The notes: generated from the letters alone by a model not told the origin. Counted from the stretch's first letter, positions 26,327 to 35,228 are shown. The stretch: 64,000 bases of DNA from Tsuneonella flava (GCF_002870965.1 NZ_PHSO01000005.1:1-64000), one strand, 5' to 3'. Numbers and translations: made by a program.

Positions 26327-26973
26327 TTCCGATTTTGTATGAGGATGGCGAAGCGCTGGCGATCGATAAGCCCGCACGCCTGCCGCTCGAACGTCCGCGC
26401 GCAGGCGGTGCATCGCTGGAAGATCGGATCGGTGAATTGCGTCTTGGGTTCCTACGCGATCCGGTGCCGGTCCACAGGCTCGATACCGACACTTCGGGAT
26501 GCCTGCTGCTGGCACGCAACCCCAAAGCCCTCAAACGTTTCAATAAGGCGTTTGCCGAGCGGCTGGTGGAAAAACGCTACCTCGGCATCGTGGAAGGAAC
26601 TTTGAAGCAAAGCGAAGGGACTATCGCCCTCTCGCTTTCCAAGATCAGTTCGGCGGAGGCCGGATGGCGGATGATCCCGGCTAAGAAGGGCAAACCCGCA
26701 GTCACCCATTGGCGACAGATTGCGTCAGCTGGAGGATTCACGCTCGTAGAATTTCGGCCTGAAACCGGGCGCACTCACCAGATTCGCGTACACGCGGCAT
26801 CAGGGCTTGGTGCACCGCTGGCAGGCGATCCCGTCTATGGCAATCGCGCGACCGCGCCACGCACAATGCTCCATGCAGCAGGCCTCGTTGTTCCGCGCGA
26901 AGGCAAAACGCCAATCGTTGCCGTATCACCACTGCCGCCCGATTTCGCGCAGCTCGGCTTCGCGCATGAGTGA
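26323..26973 (+). CDS. RluA-family pseudouridine synthase
   Basis: 216 residues. HRLDTDTSGCLLLARN (about 47-62) carries the catalytic Asp and PETGRTHQIRVHAASGLGAPLAGDP (starting about 146) the second motif, split here for reading. It isomerises uridine in rRNA or tRNA; the exact site is unknown. It is a short type without an S4 domain, similar to the RluA/TruC group. It overlaps pabBC by ATGA and overlaps arfB by 8 bases, a tight three-gene run. Confidence 0.93.
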   Translation: MIPILYEDGEALAIDKPARLPLERPRAGGASLEDRIGELRLGFLRDPVPVHRLDTDTSGCLLLARNPKALKRFNKAFAERLVEKRYLGIVEGTLKQSEGTIALSLSKISSAEAGWRMIPAKKGKPAVTHWRQIASAGGFTLVEFRPETGRTHQIRVHAASGLGAPLAGDPVYGNRATAPRTMLHAAGLVVPREGKTPIVAVSPLPPDFAQLGFAHE

Positions 26974-27379
26974 CGCGGACGAAACGGTCGCACGCGCACT
27001 TTCGCTGGTAGAAGAGAGCTTCATCGCTGCATCCGGGCCGGGTGGGCAAAACGTCAACAAAGTAGCGACCGCCGTGCAACTGCGGCTCAACGTGTTCGCC
27101 CTGCGACTGCAGCCACAGGTCTTCACCCGCCTCAAATCGTTGACGGGCAGCAGGATGACGAGCGGGGGCGAAATCGTGCTGACCGCCCGCCGATTTCGCA
27201 CACAGGAAGCGAATCGTGCCGACGCCCGCGAAAGACTGACGGAACTGATTCGCAAGGCGCACGAAAGCCCGCGCAAACGCGCCAAGACCCGGCTCAATCG
27301 AATCAACAAGGAAGCCCGTATAAAAGCAAAGAAATCCCGCGGCACGGTGAAGGCCAACCGCGGCAAAATCGATTGGTAG
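26966..27379 (+). CDS. arfB: Alternative ribosome-rescue factor B (YaeJ-type)
   Basis: 137 residues starting MSDADETVARAL. The GGQ motif at residues 26-28 (SGPGGQNVNKVATAVQLR) hydrolyses peptidyl-tRNA. The C-terminus is basic (KAHESPRKRAKTRLNRINKEARIKAKK), matching the tail that enters the empty mRNA channel. ArfB releases stalled ribosomes without a codon. The start overlaps the previous stop by 8 bases. Length is normal. Confidence 0.94.
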   Translation: MSDADETVARALSLVEESFIAASGPGGQNVNKVATAVQLRLNVFALRLQPQVFTRLKSLTGSRMTSGGEIVLTARRFRTQEANRADARERLTELIRKAHESPRKRAKTRLNRINKEARIKAKKSRGTVKANRGKIDW

Positions 27380-27525
27380 CCACAGCGCAGACCCGCCCCC
27401 TCGACACTTGACTTTATCCACCGTTTGCAGCATTGGCCGCGCCGGACGGGCGGCGCACGTGTGCCGCCCTTGGTATTTGTGAGGTCCGGCAGGACTTCCA
27501 TCAAGAACGCATCAGGACGCAAAAA

Positions 27526-27693
27526 ATGGCGAAGCCCGCAACCGTCAAGATCCGGCTGGTTTCCACCGCCGATACCGGTTTCTTCTATGTTACTAAGAAG
27601 AACCCGCGCAACACGACCGAGAAAATGTCGTTCCGCAAGTACGACCCGGTTGCGCGCAAGCACGTCGAATTCAAGGAAGCCAAGATCAAGTAA
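27526..27693 (+). CDS. rpmG: 50S ribosomal protein L33
   Basis: 55 residues, [20 protein letters not shown] to [10 protein letters not shown]. No zinc cysteines are present, so it is the C-minus form. The ATG is favoured over an earlier frame start since the family begins at MAKP. Single gene in a 68-base distance from the lolA start. Confidence 0.97.
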   Translation: MAKPATVKIRLVSTADTGFFYVTKKNPRNTTEKMSFRKYDPVARKHVEFKEAKIK

Positions 27694-27760
27694 GCTGAAT
27701 GGCCGGAACCGGTTGGGTTCACTGGCGGTTCAAGGCTCCGACACCATAATCCGGAGCATG

Positions 27761-28426
27761 ATGATCTTGACCAAATTCCGTAAAGCCCCAGTGCGCGCCG
27801 CCCTTGTCGGCGCGCTTTCGCTTGCCTTGCCTGCAAGCGCTGCTTTTACGCTGGCAGCAACGCCAGCAGTGGCTGCCAGCCCGGACAAGCTCGATACCGC
27901 CGTATCGGCACTCCGTGCGATCTCGACGATGACTGCCGATTTCGTGCAGACCGATGCCAAGGGGCAGTCGCTTTCCGGCAAGATGACACTGAAGCGTCCC
28001 GGCAAAATTCGCTTCGAATATGCGAAGAGCGCCGACATGCTCATAGTGTCGAATGGCAGCTCGCTCTATCTGATCGATTATGCGGTGAATCAGGTTCAAC
28101 GCTGGCCGATCAAAAGCTCGCCGCTCGGTGCGTTACTCGATCCCAACCGTGACGTAAAAAAGTACGGCAAGTTGATGCCGACCAGCACGAACGACGTGAT
28201 CGGCGTCGAAGTGCGCGATCCGAAGCATCCGGAATACGGTGTCATCACGCTTGTGTTCAGCCGCAATGCATCGGCCCCGGGCGGATATGAACTGGTGAGC
28301 TGGGTCGCCCTCGATTCGCAGAACAATCGCACGACTGTGCGGCTGAAGAACCAGCGCTACGGCGCAGCCATTTCCGACAGCACATTCAAGTTCAAAGATC
28401 CGCGCCGATCGGGCCGTCGCCCTTAA
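27761..28426 (+). CDS. lolA: Outer-membrane lipoprotein carrier protein LolA
   Basis: 221 residues from MILTKFRKAPVRAAL; the ATG three bases earlier would be only 1 base after GGAG, so 27761 is preferred. Signal peptide ends about AAFTLAATPAVAA. Mature part has ISTMTADFVQTDAKGQSLSG and LKRPGKIRFEY (about 86-96), the LolA lipoprotein-binding barrel, plus VSNGSSLYLIDYAVNQV. It ferries lipoproteins from LolCDE to the outer membrane. The gene is followed by a 335-base gap with a possible structured RNA. Confidence 0.95.
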   Translation: MILTKFRKAPVRAALVGALSLALPASAAFTLAATPAVAASPDKLDTAVSALRAISTMTADFVQTDAKGQSLSGKMTLKRPGKIRFEYAKSADMLIVSNGSSLYLIDYAVNQVQRWPIKSSPLGALLDPNRDVKKYGKLMPTSTNDVIGVEVRDPKHPEYGVITLVFSRNASAPGGYELVSWVALDSQNNRTTVRLKNQRYGAAISDSTFKFKDPRRSGRRP

Positions 28427-28496
28427 TCAACGCATTCAGGTCGGGTCGTTCGCATCCTGCGACAAAGCGCGACAATACGTTCATGGACCCGAAAGG

Positions 28497-28644
28497 CGCC
28501 CGTTCCTACATATTAGGCAGCAGGATGGCTTGAGAGGGCGGTTTCCCCCCTGTTGCCCCCTCTACCCTTAACGGGTCACCTGCAACAGCGTGACGAACGC
28601 TCAAAAGGAACCCTCGTGCCAATGCCCCCGGCACGAGGGTTTTC
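28497..28644 (+). ncRNA. Possible structured RNA or long leader, unassigned
   Basis: The 335 bases between lolA and the TonB receptor hold several helices. CTGTTGC (28550-28556) pairs with GCAACAG (28582-28588), enclosing ACCC/GGGT (28564-28576). AGAGGG (28533-28538) could pair with CCCTCT (28558-28563), which would be mutually exclusive or a pseudoknot. AGCGT/ACGCT (28587-28601) is a further hairpin. All end at a strong terminator at 28609. This could be a small RNA (6S-type is one possibility) or a leader; I cannot assign an Rfam family. No B12-box was seen. The terminator is the firm part. Confidence 0.3.
28609..28644 (+). terminator. Strong intrinsic terminator
   Basis: AACCCTCGTGCC (28609-28620) pairs perfectly with GGCACGAGGGTT (28630-28641), a 12-bp stem with a 9-base loop, followed by TTTCC. 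It stops transcripts from the left before the TonB receptor promoter. Confidence 0.9.
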
Positions 28645-28718
28645 CTTTGCCTGCCACTTATTTTCATACCAAAGCCAGACTAAGCACGAGCAACCGCGTT
28701 TCACCGCTATTGCAATCC

Positions 28719-28730
28719 ATTATCATTATC
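28719..28730. promoter_or_regulatory. Fur-like box upstream of TonB receptor
   Basis: ATTATCATTATC reads on the minus strand as two GATAAT hexamers, the core of the classical 19-bp Fur box (14 of 19 positions match when extended). It is 31 bases before the ATG at 28762 and probably overlaps the promoter. It suggests iron control. Confidence 0.5.
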
Positions 28731-28761
28731 CTTAGGGCGCCTCGCATTCACAGGAGGTACC

Positions 28762-30942
28762 ATGCATTTCGGTCGGCTTTTTATCGCATCAGTGTCCACT
28801 CTCGCCTTTGCCGCACCGGCTCTCGCGCAAGAGGCGGCGGAAGCAGACAGCGATGCCCCGGTAGAGGCAGCCGCGTCGTCCGATATCGTGGTAACCGCCA
28901 CACGAACCCAGCTCCCTGCCAGCGCGCTGCCGCTCACTATCGATGTGCTCGATTCGGAAACATTCAACCGCCAGCTGACCATTTCCGGATCGACCGTTGA
29001 TGCAGTGTCGGCGCTCCTCCCCTCGTTTTCTCCCACACGGGAAAAATTGAGCGGCGCCGGGGAAAGCCTGCGTGGCCGGGCACCACTCTTCGCGATTGAT
29101 GGAATCCCGCAATCGACCCCGGTGCGCGATGGATCGCGCGACGGCTATACCATCGATCCGTTCTTCATCGACCGGGTGGAAGTGATCTATGGATCGAACG
29201 CCTTGCAAGGCATCGGCGGCACCGGCGGTGTCGTCAATCAGGTCATCGTGGCCGCGCCAAAGGAAGATGGCGTATCGGTTCGCACTCTGGTTCAGGGTAC
29301 CGCAGCCGACAGTTTCGCCGGGGAAACACTGGGCGGCAAAGTTGCCGCACTGGGAGGCTGGCGCAATGGTGCGCTCGATGCTTCGATAGGCGGAGCATTC
29401 GAACGGCGCGGCGCATTTGTGGACGGAGCGGGCAACCGGGTCGGCGTGGATGGCACTCAGGGAGAAATTCAGGACAGCGATAGCTGGTCGGTGTTTGGCC
29501 GTGTCGGCTACGATCTGACGCCCGACACCCGCATCGAACTGGTCGCCAATCATTTCGAATTGAAAGGTAACGGCCATTATGTGGTGGTTCCGGGCGACCG
29601 TCTCGCTGCCCGCCCCGCGTCGAGCGAGTTGGGGCAAAGCCCCGGCGACACTCCGGCGAACAAGGCCGACATGGTTTCCCTGTCGCTAAAGGACAAGAAT
29701 CTGGCAGGCGGCACGTTCACGCTACAGGGATTCTACAACCGCACACAGGACATATTCGGCGGCGGAATCTACGCATCGTTTCAAGACCCGACGATTGACC
29801 CCACCGGCCAGCTGTTCGACCAGTCGGCGAACAAATCGCGCAAGGTTGGCGGCAAAGTCACCTACGAACGTGGCGTTCCGGGGTTTGACGACCTGGTCCT
29901 CACTGTCGGATTCGATGTGTTGTTCGACAAAACTACCCAGACGTTGATTCAGACTGGACGCGCATGGGTGCCTGAAACGGAATTCCGCAGCCTTGCCCCG
30001 TTCGCGCAAGCCAACCTCAAGCTGCTGGATGGTGCGCTTCGCCTCGCTGGCGGTGTTCGTCACGAAGATGTGAAGCTGACCGTAGGCGACTATGAAACGC
30101 TGGCCGCCAACGGCGCGACAGATGACAACGATATCTCGACATACACGCCGATCTTCGTCGCAGGCGGCTCTCCCTCGTTCAGCCGGACACTCTTTAACGG
30201 AGGCGTGATTGTGGAGCCGATGCAGGGCCTGCGGGCATATGGCAGCTACGCAGAAGGGTTCACTATCGCCGATGTCGGCCGCATCCTGCGCGGGGTTTCA
30301 GAACAAGGCGTGGACATCGACAATTATCTGTCGCTCGAACCAGTCATTTCCAACAACAAGGAACTGGGCGTTGAACTGGAACGCGGCCCGGTCAAGGCTA
30401 ACGCCAGCTATTTCTGGTCGTCGAGCAAGCTCGGCTCTCGCCTTGTGCTCAACAGCGACGGCATCTTCGAAGTGGTCCGTGCGCCAGTCGATATCGAAGG
30501 GCTTGAACTCAACCTCAAGACCCAAACTCCCGTTCCCGGACTGGACGTGTCTTTCGGCTATAGCCATCTGATCGGCAAGACAGACGGCAACGGAGACGGA
30601 ATTCTGGAGGCGGATCTCGACGGCGCAAATATCTCGCCGGATCGGCTCAACCTCGCGGCCGATTTCACCCGTGGTCGTTTCAGCGCACGGGCGCAGGGGC
30701 GGTTTTATCTGTCGCGCACGTTCGCCGGGCAACCGGCGGACAGCGCCTTCGAAGGATACACACTGCTCGACGCCTACATCGGGTATCGCACCGGGTTCGG
30801 TCTGGTCTCACTGGGCATTCAGAACGCGCTCGACGAATATTACCTGACGTATGACAGCGATACTGTCCGCACGTTCGACAATTCACGGTACTTCACCGGG
30901 CGCGGGCGCACGTTCACGTTATCGCTGCAAAGCGAGTTTTAA
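28762..30942 (+). CDS. TonB-dependent outer-membrane receptor
   Basis: 726 residues with AGGAGG 4 bases before the ATG. Signal peptide to ALAQ. TonB box near DIVVTATRTQLP (about 35-46); plug domain with SLRGRAPLFAIDGIPQSTPVRDG (about 94-116, given in parts) and VEVIYGSNALQGIGGTGGVVN; 22-strand barrel ending in an aromatic-poor LSLQSEF. It imports iron-siderophore or another scarce ligand using TonB-ExbBD energy. The 8 C-terminal residues end in Phe as for barrel proteins. It overlaps the PepSY gene by one base. Fur-like box upstream. The substrate is not known. Confidence 0.93.
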   Translation: MHFGRLFIASVSTLAFAAPALAQEAAEADSDAPVEAAASSDIVVTATRTQLPASALPLTIDVLDSETFNRQLTISGSTVDAVSALLPSFSPTREKLSGAGESLRGRAPLFAIDGIPQSTPVRDGSRDGYTIDPFFIDRVEVIYGSNALQGIGGTGGVVNQVIVAAPKEDGVSVRTLVQGTAADSFAGETLGGKVAALGGWRNGALDASIGGAFERRGAFVDGAGNRVGVDGTQGEIQDSDSWSVFGRVGYDLTPDTRIELVANHFELKGNGHYVVVPGDRLAARPASSELGQSPGDTPANKADMVSLSLKDKNLAGGTFTLQGFYNRTQDIFGGGIYASFQDPTIDPTGQLFDQSANKSRKVGGKVTYERGVPGFDDLVLTVGFDVLFDKTTQTLIQTGRAWVPETEFRSLAPFAQANLKLLDGALRLAGGVRHEDVKLTVGDYETLAANGATDDNDISTYTPIFVAGGSPSFSRTLFNGGVIVEPMQGLRAYGSYAEGFTIADVGRILRGVSEQGVDIDNYLSLEPVISNNKELGVELERGPVKANASYFWSSSKLGSRLVLNSDGIFEVVRAPVDIEGLELNLKTQTPVPGLDVSFGYSHLIGKTDGNGDGILEADLDGANISPDRLNLAADFTRGRFSARAQGRFYLSRTFAGQPADSAFEGYTLLDAYIGYRTGFGLVSLGIQNALDEYYLTYDSDTVRTFDNSRYFTGRGRTFTLSLQSEF

Positions 30943-31949
30943 TGAACCTGCTGGCCACGCTGCACCGCTGGGCCGGGGCAACGATCGGCGCAATTCTGAT
31001 CGTCCTCGGCCTGTCGGGTATCGCGCTGGTCTGGGAGGACGAGTGGATCGGCGTGCCCGGGGCGGGCGATCTTGTCGACGCAAGCCCACCCGCGCTTGCT
31101 CACGCTGTGGACGCCGCGATGACGCATCACGACGGTCTTTCACGAGTTACATTTGCTAGCGACGGAACGGGGCTGCATCAGACGGCCTATGCCGACGGCA
31201 GCGGCGCATATCTGAACGGGCAAGGCGCTATCGTCGAACAATGGTCGGGTAAGTGGCAGCGGCCCGAATTATGGATTTTCGACCTGCACCATTATCTGTT
31301 CGCAGGCGATATCGGCAAGACGATCACAGGCATCGCCGGACTGGCGGGGGTGTTCTTCGTTATATCGGGCGCGATCCTGTGGTGGCGCACCCGGCGGACG
31401 TTCGTTTTCCGTCTCTGGCCGAAGCGAATGACGCGCAGCGCCATCATCCGGCAGCATCGTGATCTTGGCATAATTGTCGCCCCATTTCTGTTCGTAGTGC
31501 TGCTTAGTGGCAGCGCGATGGTGTTCAAACCACTCGGCGCAGCCCTCGTCACTCCCTTTCCCGCGCCAATAGAGCACCCTGCATTGCCTGCCACCCAGGT
31601 CGATCCGAACGACTGGGAGGCAATATTCCGTCTGGCGAAAACGACTTTCCCCGGCGCCGAGATCCGCCGCCTCCAGTTTGGTGCGGAGACGACAACACTG
31701 CGCCTGCGGCAGCCGTTCGAATGGACACCCAACGGACGGTCCTATCTGCGGATAGACAACGCAGGGCTTGTTACCGTCGACGCGCCGACCGGCGCCATCG
31801 ACAGGCAGAATGCGACTGAGAAGTTCTATCCGATCCACGCAGGCAAAGTTGGCGGCATCTGGTGGAAAATCGTGCTGACCCTGACCGGGATGAGCCTGGT
31901 GTTGCTCGGCGCGCTGGCATTTTTCGGTTTTTGGTTCAGGCGGAAATAA
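30942..31949 (+). CDS. PepSY-associated membrane protein
   Basis: 335 residues, about four membrane segments: 11-32, 122-145, 178-200 and 308-331. Features LHRWAGATIGAILIVLGLSG, HHYLFAGDIGKTITGIAGLAG, QHRDLGIIVAPFLFVVLLSG and an end FFGFWFRRK with periplasmic PepSY-like domains between. Such proteins accompany TonB receptors for ferric siderophores and probably reduce or release iron. The ATG overlaps the TonB receptor stop (TAATG), so the two are coupled. Confidence 0.9.
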   Translation: MNLLATLHRWAGATIGAILIVLGLSGIALVWEDEWIGVPGAGDLVDASPPALAHAVDAAMTHHDGLSRVTFASDGTGLHQTAYADGSGAYLNGQGAIVEQWSGKWQRPELWIFDLHHYLFAGDIGKTITGIAGLAGVFFVISGAILWWRTRRTFVFRLWPKRMTRSAIIRQHRDLGIIVAPFLFVVLLSGSAMVFKPLGAALVTPFPAPIEHPALPATQVDPNDWEAIFRLAKTTFPGAEIRRLQFGAETTTLRLRQPFEWTPNGRSYLRIDNAGLVTVDAPTGAIDRQNATEKFYPIHAGKVGGIWWKIVLTLTGMSLVLLGALAFFGFWFRRK

Positions 31950-32028
31950 TCCCGCTGGCCGCATCTGGCGGTAAAAGGATACAAGGTAACGTCTTGCCCG
32001 CGCGGCCCGCGCTCCCTATCGAAACGCC

Positions 32029-32823
32029 ATGCTGTCTGTTGCCACTTGGAATATCAATTCAGTCCGCCTGCGTATCGAGCAGGTTCAACGTATGCTGCGC
32101 GAACAGGCACCCGACGTGCTGTCCTTGCAGGAAATCAAATGTCAGGAAGGCCAGTTCCCGGCGCAGGCGTTCGCGGACATGGGCTATGTCCATCAGGCGG
32201 TGCACGGCCAGAAGGGATATCATGGCGTAGCTACGGTCAGCCGCGTGCCCTTGCGCGAAATTACCCGGTTCGACTGGCAGGATAATGGCGAAGCACGCCA
32301 CGTCGGTGTCGAACTGACCGAAGGCGAAGGCAAAGGCCTCGTCATCGAAAACGTCTATATCCCGGCAGGCGGCGATATTCCCGATCGCGAACTGAACCCG
32401 AAATTCGGGCAGAAGCTCGATTTTCTGGAACGGATGACGCGCTGGTCCGAGACACTGGACCGGCCCACACTGCTGGTCGGGGATTTCAACATCGCCCCGC
32501 TCGAATGCGATGTTTACGATCACAAGGCTTTGCTGAAAGTGGTCAGCCATACTCCGCTGGAAGTGGAAACGCTGAACAGGTTGCGGGACGCGCATGGGTG
32601 GGCCGATCTGGGGCGTCATTTCATCCCGGCGCCGGAACGCAATTATTCGTGGTGGTCGTATCGCAGTTACTGGCGGCAGAAGGATCACGGGCGGCGGCTC
32701 GATCATATGTGGGCCAGCCCCGACCTTGTCCCTCAGGCGTCGGCGCATCGCTTCGTCGAAGAAACGCGCCGCTGGGAACAGCCAAGCGACCACATCCCGC
32801 TGATTACGGAGTTTTCGCTCTGA
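32029..32823 (+). CDS. xthA: Exodeoxyribonuclease III
   Basis: 264 residues, MLSVATWNINSVRLRIEQ start. EEP fold with NINSVR, LQEIKCQEGQFP (Glu), NVYIPAGGD, GDFNIAP (Asn), SWWSYR and SDHIPLITEF. A DNA-repair AP endonuclease and 3'-5' exonuclease. A member of the lolA/xth/ribA neighbourhood, here separated from lolA by the TonB/PepSY pair. Its stop TGA overlaps the apparent start of the GTP cyclohydrolase gene. Confidence 0.96.
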   Translation: MLSVATWNINSVRLRIEQVQRMLREQAPDVLSLQEIKCQEGQFPAQAFADMGYVHQAVHGQKGYHGVATVSRVPLREITRFDWQDNGEARHVGVELTEGEGKGLVIENVYIPAGGDIPDRELNPKFGQKLDFLERMTRWSETLDRPTLLVGDFNIAPLECDVYDHKALLKVVSHTPLEVETLNRLRDAHGWADLGRHFIPAPERNYSWWSYRSYWRQKDHGRRLDHMWASPDLVPQASAHRFVEETRRWEQPSDHIPLITEFSL

Positions 32824-33884
32824 CCGGGCCAAGCCCGCAACGCCGCGCGGCGCAGGCAGTCGATGCCTTGCGCCACGGCTGGCCTATCGCGCTGGATGGC
32901 GGACCGGTCCTGCTGCCCGCCGAAACCGCAATAGTGAATGGCGCGACATCGCAACTTGCGCTGATTTCCTCCGCCCGTGCAGCGACCCTCAAACTCGCCA
33001 ATCAGCGTGAAGCGGCAGAGCCCCATGCCCCCGTTCTGGTCCGCGCCGCCGAACCCTTCGATCTTGCCGCGGCGCGCGCGCTGGCCGACCCGGCCCTCGA
33101 TCTGGCCACTCCGCTGAAAGGGCCGTTTCGGGCGGAAATGCTCGAATGGGAGGAGGCGGCACAAGCGGCGCTGGCGCTGGCGCGGATTGCCGGAATTCTA
33201 CCTGCTTTCATGGTCGATCCGCAAAATGCCGGCGAAGCGCAACCATTTGCACCCGGCGACCTGTCGGCCCTGTCCGATCCGATCCACCTGACTATCGCCA
33301 GTCGGGCGCATTTGCCTGTCGATGCCAGCGATCAGGCCGAAATAGTCGCCTTCCGCAGTATCGACGATACGCGGGAGCATGTTGCGCTGATCATCGGGGA
33401 ACAGCGCAGCGATCGCGCGCCTATCGTCCGACTTCACTCCGAATGCCTGACGGGCGATGTGCTTGGCAGTCTGAAATGCGATTGTGGGCCACAACTCGAC
33501 GCCGCGCTCCACGCCATCGCCCACGAGGCGCAAGCGGGCGGCTGGGGCGTGTTGCTCTATCTGCGGCAGGAGGGGCGCGGGATCGGGCTGGTCAACAAAC
33601 TGCGCGCCTATCGCCTGCAGGACGATGGTTTCGACACCATCGATGCCAATCAACGGCTGGGTCTGCCCGATGAAGCGCGCGATTTCCCGACCGCTGCGCG
33701 TATGCTGGATCTGCTGGGCGTCTCTGAAATCCGGCTGATGACCAACAATCCGGCAAAAGTCTCAGCGCTGGAACAAGCGGGCGTGAAGGTGATCGAACGA
33801 CTGGCGCACCAGTTGCCCGACAACCCGCACAACGCGCGTTATCTGGCGACCAAGCGTGATCGGGCAGGGCACCTGCTGACGTAA
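32820..33884 (+). CDS. ribA: GTP cyclohydrolase II, apparent CTG start
   Basis: 354 residues if started at CTG (32820), which overlaps the xthA stop as CTGA. GGAG lies 8 bases before it, ideal for initiation, while the nearest ATG, GTG or TTG upstream is over 60 codons inside xthA and the next TTG (32868) would drop the conserved start RRAAQAVDALRHGWPI. The C-terminal RibA domain has LHSECLTGDVLGSLKCDCG (zinc Cys), YLRQEGRGIGLVNKLRAY and RLMTNNPAKV. It makes the first riboflavin intermediate from GTP. The N-terminal half (about 1-150) is the family's extra domain, without the RibB active site seen in fused enzymes. Confidence 0.88.
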   Translation: MTGPSPQRRAAQAVDALRHGWPIALDGGPVLLPAETAIVNGATSQLALISSARAATLKLANQREAAEPHAPVLVRAAEPFDLAAARALADPALDLATPLKGPFRAEMLEWEEAAQAALALARIAGILPAFMVDPQNAGEAQPFAPGDLSALSDPIHLTIASRAHLPVDASDQAEIVAFRSIDDTREHVALIIGEQRSDRAPIVRLHSECLTGDVLGSLKCDCGPQLDAALHAIAHEAQAGGWGVLLYLRQEGRGIGLVNKLRAYRLQDDGFDTIDANQRLGLPDEARDFPTAARMLDLLGVSEIRLMTNNPAKVSALEQAGVKVIERLAHQLPDNPHNARYLATKRDRAGHLLT

Positions 33885-33918
33885 CGTCCAATGGCGCCGA
33901 AAAGACTTCGCGACAGCT

Positions 33919-34908
33919 TTATCGTTTCTCGAACGGCTTGATTCCGTCACCCAATGTATTGGGCCCAAGCTTCAGCGCCGCGCCTGTCCAGTCAGCGACG
34001 AAGGCACTGCTGCGGCGTAACGAAGGCGCAAAGCGGGCATCGTTGCCTGCTATTGTCAGACCGGTCGACGGATTGGACCGATTTTCCGCCCCGACCGCGA
34101 TAAATGCAGAATAGTTTTCCTTATCCCGCCCCTGCACGAACCAATTGTTGGTGATCTGGCCAGTCGCCCCATTGGGCAGGTCGATCATGTAATTGGTGGC
34201 GCGTCCCGCAGAATCGTCGAAATCGCTCGATGCGATCTCCACCACTTTCGCGCGTGATTTCAGATAATGGCCGCCGGTTCCGCGCTCAAAGCGCGTGCGC
34301 GTTACCCGCAGATGGCCGTATTCACCCACGTAAAGTGAATGGGCGCACCCTGACTGATCCTCACAATTGCCGAGGCCGGAAAAGGTGGTCTTGTCGATCA
34401 CGATCATCCCGTTCGGATCATTACCGGTAAGGATTCCCTGCTGGCTATCGAGAAACCAGCTCTGCGCCACAGTCAGATTGCCGTTCTCGAGACGAATGCC
34501 CGCACCGTTAAAGTCAGGCACCGCCATGTCACGGAACACCAGACCAGCTACGCGCGCCGACTGTCCGCCCAGCACCAGTGCTGCTTTCCCCTGACATGTC
34601 TTGCCAGAAAATACCGCTTTGCCCGGATCGCTGGCGAGATAGGTGATATTGCCGCCGCTCTGCACCGCGCATTCGCGGTAAGTGCCCGGCGCAATCGCGA
34701 TGGTGCCAGTTCCGCCACCGATGGCATCCACTGCTGCCTGCAATGTGGGATAGCCACGCTTCGTTTCAGTCACCGTGAATGGCGCTTTGCCATCCTGTGC
34801 CAACAGGGTCGCTGTGGGAATAGCGGCCACCGCGACCGCGGCCACCGCAGCGATGAGCAGGGGCGATGGGCGCGCTGGTGCGGCGGGCTTCGAGGCATGG
34901 CTTTCCAT
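33919..34908 (-). CDS. Right-handed beta-helix protein, membrane-anchored
   Basis: 329 residues. An N-terminal hydrophobic segment (about 16-37) after a short cytosolic tail, then a mature part starting TETKRGYPTLQAAVDAIGGG, the usual opening of pectin-lyase-like beta-helices. Repeated Asn/Gly rungs follow with no visible catalytic residues; two cysteine pairs, CAVQS/CQGK and NCEDQSGC, are likely disulfides. Unknown substrate; a surface polysaccharide-binding role is possible. It lies downstream of the SPFH operon with its stop near the RibA stop (convergent). Confidence 0.8.
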   Translation of the reverse strand: MESHASKPAAPARPSPLLIAAVAAVAVAAIPTATLLAQDGKAPFTVTETKRGYPTLQAAVDAIGGGTGTIAIAPGTYRECAVQSGGNITYLASDPGKAVFSGKTCQGKAALVLGGQSARVAGLVFRDMAVPDFNGAGIRLENGNLTVAQSWFLDSQQGILTGNDPNGMIVIDKTTFSGLGNCEDQSGCAHSLYVGEYGHLRVTRTRFERGTGGHYLKSRAKVVEIASSDFDDSAGRATNYMIDLPNGATGQITNNWFVQGRDKENYSAFIAVGAENRSNPSTGLTIAGNDARFAPSLRRSSAFVADWTGAALKLGPNTLGDGIKPFEKR

Positions 34909-34967
34909 AGCGCCTGCGATAGTGGAAAAGGGTTAACGCCGGGCTAAGCCTTGGCCCGGCACTGCAT

Positions 34968-35225
34968 TCAGTCTTCCGAACCCCAGCGCCAGCGCCACTG
35001 GCCGCGTGTGCGCTTTTTCGCGATGATAATCAGCACCGCAGTGGCGATCACAAAACCCGTCCACCGCAGGAACGGATCGAGATCCGGCACGTTCGCCAGC
35101 CCGATCAGGAGCGCAGCGAAGGCGATCAGCAAGACCCAACCCTGCCACGCAATCGGCATCCCGGCACCATACCCAAACCGTTTGGGAGCGAACCAGTATC
35201 CTTCTTCGAAAAACTTATGCAGCAT
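34968..35225 (-). CDS. Small two-span membrane protein of the SPFH operon
   Basis: 85 residues. Two hydrophobic spans (about 27-45 and 55-69) with a basic C-tail KKRTRGQWRWRW. AGGAG is 8 bases upstream and lies inside the last codons of the RHH gene, so coupling is tight (3-base gap). No known family recognised. A weak stem GCCGGGC/GCCCGGC follows at 34938-34960 without a T-run. Confidence 0.75.
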   Translation of the reverse strand: MLHKFFEEGYWFAPKRFGYGAGMPIAWQGWVLLIAFAALLIGLANVPDLDPFLRWTGFVIATAVLIIIAKKRTRGQWRWRWGSED

Positions 35226-35228
35226 GGA

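Noticed and set aside
28553-28735. 60-codon frame in the lolA-TonB gap
   Set aside because: It runs across the strong terminator and has no ribosome site.
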